Origin: Acidobacteriota bacterium | GTDB lineage: Bacteria > Acidobacteriota > Blastocatellia > Pyrinomonadales > Pyrinomonadaceae | Direction: 5' to 3' | Length of the DNA stretch: 34,902 bases | Assembly (NCBI GenBank): GCA_020200095.1 | Contig: JAIVJJ010000255.1 | Location: forward strand, 1 to 34,902 | Shown here: positions 31,320 through 34,902 of the stretch, in pieces | How the letters are laid out: each line of letters opens with the position of its first letter | Position numbering within the stretch: the stretch's first letter is position 1 | Notes under the pieces: model-generated | What the model was told of the DNA's origin: nothing | Database searches by the model: none | The model's input: only the letters and a program-made list of their open reading frames with translations | Translations under genes and position numbers: made by a program

Positions 31320-32825
31320 ATGTTGAAATCAAAATTTTTATCTTTTCTTCCTCTCACATTCGTTTTATTTGCTTTTTGTTCGGCAAACGTAACCGCGCAA
31401 ACGACAGAAAAAATTCCGCAAGCGATGGAGAAAAATCCGCAAACGAGCGGAAAAAATCCGGTTATTGTTATTCCCGGTATTCAGGGTTCGCAATTGGTTA
31501 ATCCGCAAACGGGCAAAACCGTCTGGTTTAACGTGCGGCGCGACAAAGACGATGATTTACGTCTGCCGATGACATCAAATAATCTGGCGCGAAACCGCGA
31601 TAAGTTAATCGCCAAAGATATTATCCGGGAAGTAGAACTGCCGGGCGTTTTACCGGATGTTGCGGTTTATCAAGGTCTTATAGATTCGCTCAAAGCGCGC
31701 GGTTACGCCGAAGCCGACTGGAACAAACCGCAGGCGATAGATGTTTTTTACGTTTTTCCATACGACTGGCGGCGCGATAATGTTGAAACGGCACAGCTTT
31801 TAATAAACAAAATCGAAGCGGTCAAGCGCGTCGTCAAACGTCCTGATTTGAAGTTTGATATTATCGCGCATTCGATGGGCGGACTCGTCGCGCGCTACGC
31901 GGCAATGTATGGCGCGGCTGATTTACCGCCTGAAGGCAGAAAGGCTGTTCCGAGTTGGACGGGAGCGCGTCACATAAATAAAATTTTGATGTTCGGTACG
32001 CCGAACGAAGGTTCATTTGACGCTTTTATTGGAGCAGTCAACGGTTCTACGGTTATCAGTGCGCGCAATCTTCCGTTTATTGACGACTTTCGACCTGAAG
32101 ACGTAATTAGCTCTCCGGCGTTGTTTCAATTGATGCCGCATCAAACGGCGACGCGCTTTCTGGACGAAAATTTAAAGCCGTTAAAAGTTGATTTATATGA
32201 CCCAAAAACGTGGCAAACTTATGGTTGGGGAGCGGTCAACGACCCGAAATTTTTGAGCAAACTCAAAGACGCCGCTCAACTTGCGGTAAAAAACAAAGAA
32301 ATCGAACCGACTAAGTTGGGAAAAGATGCAAATTTTGACGATCGAATACTTTCGCAGACCACATCCGCACAGGTGCGAGCCTATTTTGCCACTGTTTTAA
32401 GTCGCGCCAAGCGATTTCATCTCGCGCTTGACGCGCCGACGCGAAAATCGCCGATTGAGTTATACGCATTCGGCGGTAACTGTCAGCCGACGCTTGATGC
32501 CGTCGTAATGATGAGGAACGATAAAAAAGACCGTTGGTTAACGATTACGGATGCGCGTGATATTAAAACTTCGAGCGGGCGAGAAATAAAAAAAGATGAA
32601 GTTAAAGCCGTAATGTTTGTGCTAGGTGACGGGCGCGTTACGCGCCGCTCGTTGCTTGCCGAAAGCGAGGAATCAAAAGGCGGCACGGAAGAATTAGTCA
32701 AGACCGTTTTCCCGCTTAAATCTTCATTTTTCGCGTGCGGTCTGCATACACAACTGTTTCTCGAAAAAACGATTCAAGACAGTTTCTTGAGCGCTCTGGT
32801 TGTCGAGAAAACAAAACAACCTTAA
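31320..32825 (+). CDS. exported LCAT-family alpha/beta hydrolase
   Basis: A secreted lipase/acyltransferase-like hydrolase. The ATG at 31320 gives a good signal peptide (LPLTFVLFAFCSANVTAQ), better than the track start 20 codons upstream. In track numbering the oxyanion region is VIVIPGIQGSQL (residues about 68-79), YVFPYDWRRDN follows, and the nucleophile is S205 in IIAHSMGGLVARYAA. FGTPNEGSFDAF fits lecithin:cholesterol acyltransferase-like enzymes, and the late histidine in FACGLHTQLFLEK could complete the triad. It has 501 aa after the start. It is probably periplasmic or outer-membrane associated and cleaves ester bonds in lipids; exact substrate unknown. It is convergent with the TPR protease. 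Confidence 0.88.
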   Translation: MLKSKFLSFLPLTFVLFAFCSANVTAQTTEKIPQAMEKNPQTSGKNPVIVIPGIQGSQLVNPQTGKTVWFNVRRDKDDDLRLPMTSNNLARNRDKLIAKDIIREVELPGVLPDVAVYQGLIDSLKARGYAEADWNKPQAIDVFYVFPYDWRRDNVETAQLLINKIEAVKRVVKRPDLKFDIIAHSMGGLVARYAAMYGAADLPPEGRKAVPSWTGARHINKILMFGTPNEGSFDAFIGAVNGSTVISARNLPFIDDFRPEDVISSPALFQLMPHQTATRFLDENLKPLKVDLYDPKTWQTYGWGAVNDPKFLSKLKDAAQLAVKNKEIEPTKLGKDANFDDRILSQTTSAQVRAYFATVLSRAKRFHLALDAPTRKSPIELYAFGGNCQPTLDAVVMMRNDKKDRWLTITDARDIKTSSGREIKKDEVKAVMFVLGDGRVTRRSLLAESEESKGGTEELVKTVFPLKSSFFACGLHTQLFLEKTIQDSFLSALVVEKTKQP

Positions 32826-32885
32826 AAGTGTAAAAGTGTAAAAGTAGGTTTGTTATAAATTGACGTTTTTTTCTGTTTCCCTTTC

Positions 32886-34322
32886 TCAAGGATTGATTAA
32901 AACGTAAAGCCGGTCAGCCCAATCTGATTTTGTGCTTCTTAAAATTTCGTATTGGATGTTTGCGGAATCGCGGTCGCCGAGTTTAAGTAGCGCTTTGCCG
33001 AGGTTAAAACGCGCCTTTTCAAAATTCGGATTATAACTAACCGCATTATTTAAAGCGTCAATGCTTTCTTCAGTTTTGCCTAACTCAAAATAACCTTCAC
33101 CCAGATAATTATAAGTTTTCGCGTCCGGCTTATAAGTTTTTAATTGTTCAAAAGCAGCGACCGATTCGGCGTATCTTTTTTGTTTGAAGTAAGCGTTGCC
33201 GAGTAATTCGTAAGCGTTCGCAAAATCCGGTTTTAACGCAAGAGCGCGTTTATAAGCAAGAATCTCTTCGTCAGTGCGATTGAATTTGTTGAACGAAAGA
33301 CCAAGTGCATATTGCGTATTGGCATTGTCAGAATCAAGTTTTGTCGCTTGTCTGTATGCTTCAACCGCGTCTTTATATTCTTTGAGTGCAAAACTAGACG
33401 CGCCTATGTTGACGTAAGTTTCCGCCCACTCGGGACGAAGTTTTGCCGCTTGTTTTGAAGCTTTGAGCGCGTCAGTGTGGCGCCCGAGCATTCCGTAACA
33501 AAATCCCGCCTGGTACCAAGCCTCCGCATAATTCGGATCAATCTCAACCGCTTTTTCAAAATAAGTTACAGCTTTTCCATAATCGTCGCGCGACAAAATG
33601 CCGAGTCCTTGCGAGTACAAACTTTGCGCGGCGGCGCGTTTATTTTTTTGCGTCTCGGTGTTGAGCGACGCGAAGGTTTTGATTTCACCGATTTTTAATT
33701 GTGAAATTCTTTCCGAAGGAACGGCAAAATTTAAGCTTTGACCTTCAGCCGCTTGCAGCGTCGCAACGCCGATAACCTGCCCGCGCATATTAACAACCGG
33801 CGAACCGCTTGAACCGGGAGAAATCGGCGCGGTGATTTGAATAATTTTTCCGTAACCCGGAATCTCGCGTACGGCAGAAACAATTCCGTTGGAAACCGAG
33901 CCTTCCAAACCGAACGGATTGCCGACCACAACGATTGATTCGCCTTCTTGAGGAACGCTTTGTACAATCGGTAAAGGAACGGCAGTGCCTTGCGGAACAT
34001 CAACCTGCAAAAGCGCGAGGTCGCCTTCGCCGTCAATTGCCAGCACGCCGCGGGCAGTAAATTTTTTGCCGTCCATTAAATGAACTTCAACGCGGTTTGA
34101 TTTTTCGATGACGTGCCGGTTGGTGATTATCCTGTTGTTGGAGATGAAAAAGCCGCTGCCGCGTGAGAGCGTCGCGCCTTTCGCGTCGAAAGTTTCAATC
34201 GCTACGGCTGAAGGTTTGATGCGGCGGACAAGTTCGGGAAGATAATCCTGCGCGGAAACGAAATTGGCGCAGGCTAAAGCCATCACGATAAAAGCAAAAA
34301 TTTTGCAGGCGGCAGATTTCAT
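32886..34322 (-). CDS. exported trypsin-like serine protease with C-terminal TPR repeats
   Basis: The ATG at 34322 gives a clear signal peptide (IFAFIVMALACANFVSAQ). A DegP-like protease domain follows, with the triad H96 in TNRHVI, D127 in GEGDLALL and S198 in SPGSSGSPVV (track numbering). There is no PDZ domain. From about residue 255 to the end there are seven or so TPR repeats, e.g. YGKAVTYFEKAVEIDPNYAE and EAYRQATKLDSDNANTQYAL. The repeats probably bind partner proteins. The fusion of an S1C protease with TPRs differs from the PDZ protease at 2126, so two related envelope proteases with different docking domains are present. Confidence 0.92.
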   Translation of the reverse strand: MKSAACKIFAFIVMALACANFVSAQDYLPELVRRIKPSAVAIETFDAKGATLSRGSGFFISNNRIITNRHVIEKSNRVEVHLMDGKKFTARGVLAIDGEGDLALLQVDVPQGTAVPLPIVQSVPQEGESIVVVGNPFGLEGSVSNGIVSAVREIPGYGKIIQITAPISPGSSGSPVVNMRGQVIGVATLQAAEGQSLNFAVPSERISQLKIGEIKTFASLNTETQKNKRAAAQSLYSQGLGILSRDDYGKAVTYFEKAVEIDPNYAEAWYQAGFCYGMLGRHTDALKASKQAAKLRPEWAETYVNIGASSFALKEYKDAVEAYRQATKLDSDNANTQYALGLSFNKFNRTDEEILAYKRALALKPDFANAYELLGNAYFKQKRYAESVAAFEQLKTYKPDAKTYNYLGEGYFELGKTEESIDALNNAVSYNPNFEKARFNLGKALLKLGDRDSANIQYEILRSTKSDWADRLYVLINP

Positions 34323-34466
34323 TTCCGGGATTCGATTTTCTTTCGGAATTATAAAGCTTTTATCAAAATCAAACAAATTTCGAGAAAAATAAAAACGCAT
34401 TTGTTTGTGCTAGATGCGAAACTTTATCGAAACCGTTGCCGAAAATTAAATATTCTCGTCAAAACA

Positions 34467-34902
34467 TTAAAGATTTTTTGACAAACTTCGCGTAAATTTT
34501 GCTACATCGGTAAAATTCCGCGCGTAAAATTCAGATGGAAAACGTTTTTTAATTCGTTCATCTTCGAAGATTCTACCACCGAGCAAAACCGGAGTTTTAA
34601 GTTTAGCAATCTGTTCTCTAAAATTTTTATAATCACGTGACGAACGCTCTAAATCGCTAACTATTGTTGCAGAAATACAAATTACTGCGGGCGAATATCG
34701 GAAGACTTCTTCTGCTAAACAATAAAGCGGAGTGTTTGCTCCGAAGTTCACAACTTCAAAACCCTCGTTTTCAATCGTTACTTGCGTAAGATGCGTCGGA
34801 AACTCGTGTAAGTCATCTTCCATTGCGCAACATAGCGCCAGTTCATTTGTCATTTTGGGAACTCGAAGTGTACTTCGGAGTTTGTGAAGCGCGGTATAAG
34901 CT
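34467..34902 (-). CDS. cobalamin-binding domain protein, 5' end outside the window
   Basis: The frame is open past the track start (34853) to the window edge (AYTALHKLRSTLRVPK), so the gene is truncated by the window. The visible part is a B12-binding (Rossmann-like) domain: ALCCAMEDDLHEFPTHLTQV carries the DxH type histidine that can coordinate cobalt, then GFEVVNFGANTPLYCLAEEV and PVLLGGRIFEDE. Such domains sit at the C-terminus of MerR/CarH-like light or B12 sensors and in corrinoid methyltransferases. The C-terminal position here favours a regulator, which is inference. The canonical final glycine of DxHxxG is replaced by Pro. Confidence 0.75.
   Translation of the reverse strand, partial: AYTALHKLRSTLRVPKMTNELALCCAMEDDLHEFPTHLTQVTIENEGFEVVNFGANTPLYCLAEEVFRYSPAVICISATIVSDLERSSRDYKNFREQIAKLKTPVLLGGRIFEDERIKKRFPSEFYARNFTDVAKFTRSLSKNL

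Noticed and set aside
34269-34282. GGCTAAAGCC, identical to the core of the REP-like hairpins
   Set aside because: It lies in the signal-peptide codons of the TPR protease, is only 10 bases, and lacks the extended stem, so chance is the simplest explanation.

Overview
The window reads as chromosomal DNA of a moderately AT-rich Gram-negative-type bacterium. It has exported proteins with signal peptides, DegP-like proteases, a ClpS/ClpA pair, an IspH/MEP isoprenoid step and a futalosine-type menaquinone gene (mqnD). The combination of a CheB/CheR/PAS/kinase hybrid, a large multi-helix succinate dehydrogenase anchor, LCAT-like exported hydrolases and many intergenic hairpins resembles Acidobacteriota of the Blastocatellia (Pyrinomonas-like) type. 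That placement is inference from gene style, not a database result. No rRNA, tRNA or CRISPR array was recognised.

Layout. 1-4.4 kb: ispH, convergent with an exported glycine-zipper protein across a 27-bp perfect inverted repeat, then a PDZ serine protease, a small zinc-ribbon protein and a methyltransferase. 4.4-15.3 kb: a minus-strand regulatory block. In transcription order it holds a MATE exporter, a decapitated cheB, an inserted REP/RAYT-type transposase element (about 11660-12682), a giant CheB-CheR-PAS-histidine kinase overlapping its NarL-type response regulator, a region-2-only ECF sigma fragment, a photoactive-yellow-protein-like PAS protein lacking the chromophore cysteine, and a Crp/Fnr regulator. 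The sigma fragment and the PYP-like gene each follow a copy of a diverged upstream element of about 75 bp centred on an AGGG..TTTT..CCCT palindrome.

15.3-18.8 kb: a beta-lactamase-fold hydrolase that has lost its N-terminus, an FAD monooxygenase, and a possible gene remnant. 18.8-22.8 kb: a succinate dehydrogenase operon (membrane anchor, sdhA, sdhB) followed by a small repeat-like protein. 22.8-26.6 kb: clpS-clpA and a glucose-dehydrogenase-like MDR enzyme. 26.9-29.3 kb: ubiX-like gene, methyltransferase and mqnD on the minus strand, a menaquinone-flavoured operon. 29.3-32.8 kb: larB, an exported protein whose gene is frameshifted, and an LCAT-family hydrolase. 32.9-34.9 kb: an exported trypsin-like protease with TPRs, and a B12-binding domain protein cut by the window edge.

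The main interest is in the regulatory block: REP-type hairpins with compensatory changes around a Y1 transposase that sits exactly between a broken cheB and the CheB/CheR kinase, a perfect 17-bp palindrome inside the kinase reading frame, and the duplicated upstream palindromic element. Several genes here are visibly decayed (cheB, ECF sigma, the beta-lactamase-fold N-terminus, the frameshifted exported protein), so this accessory DNA looks to be in flux.
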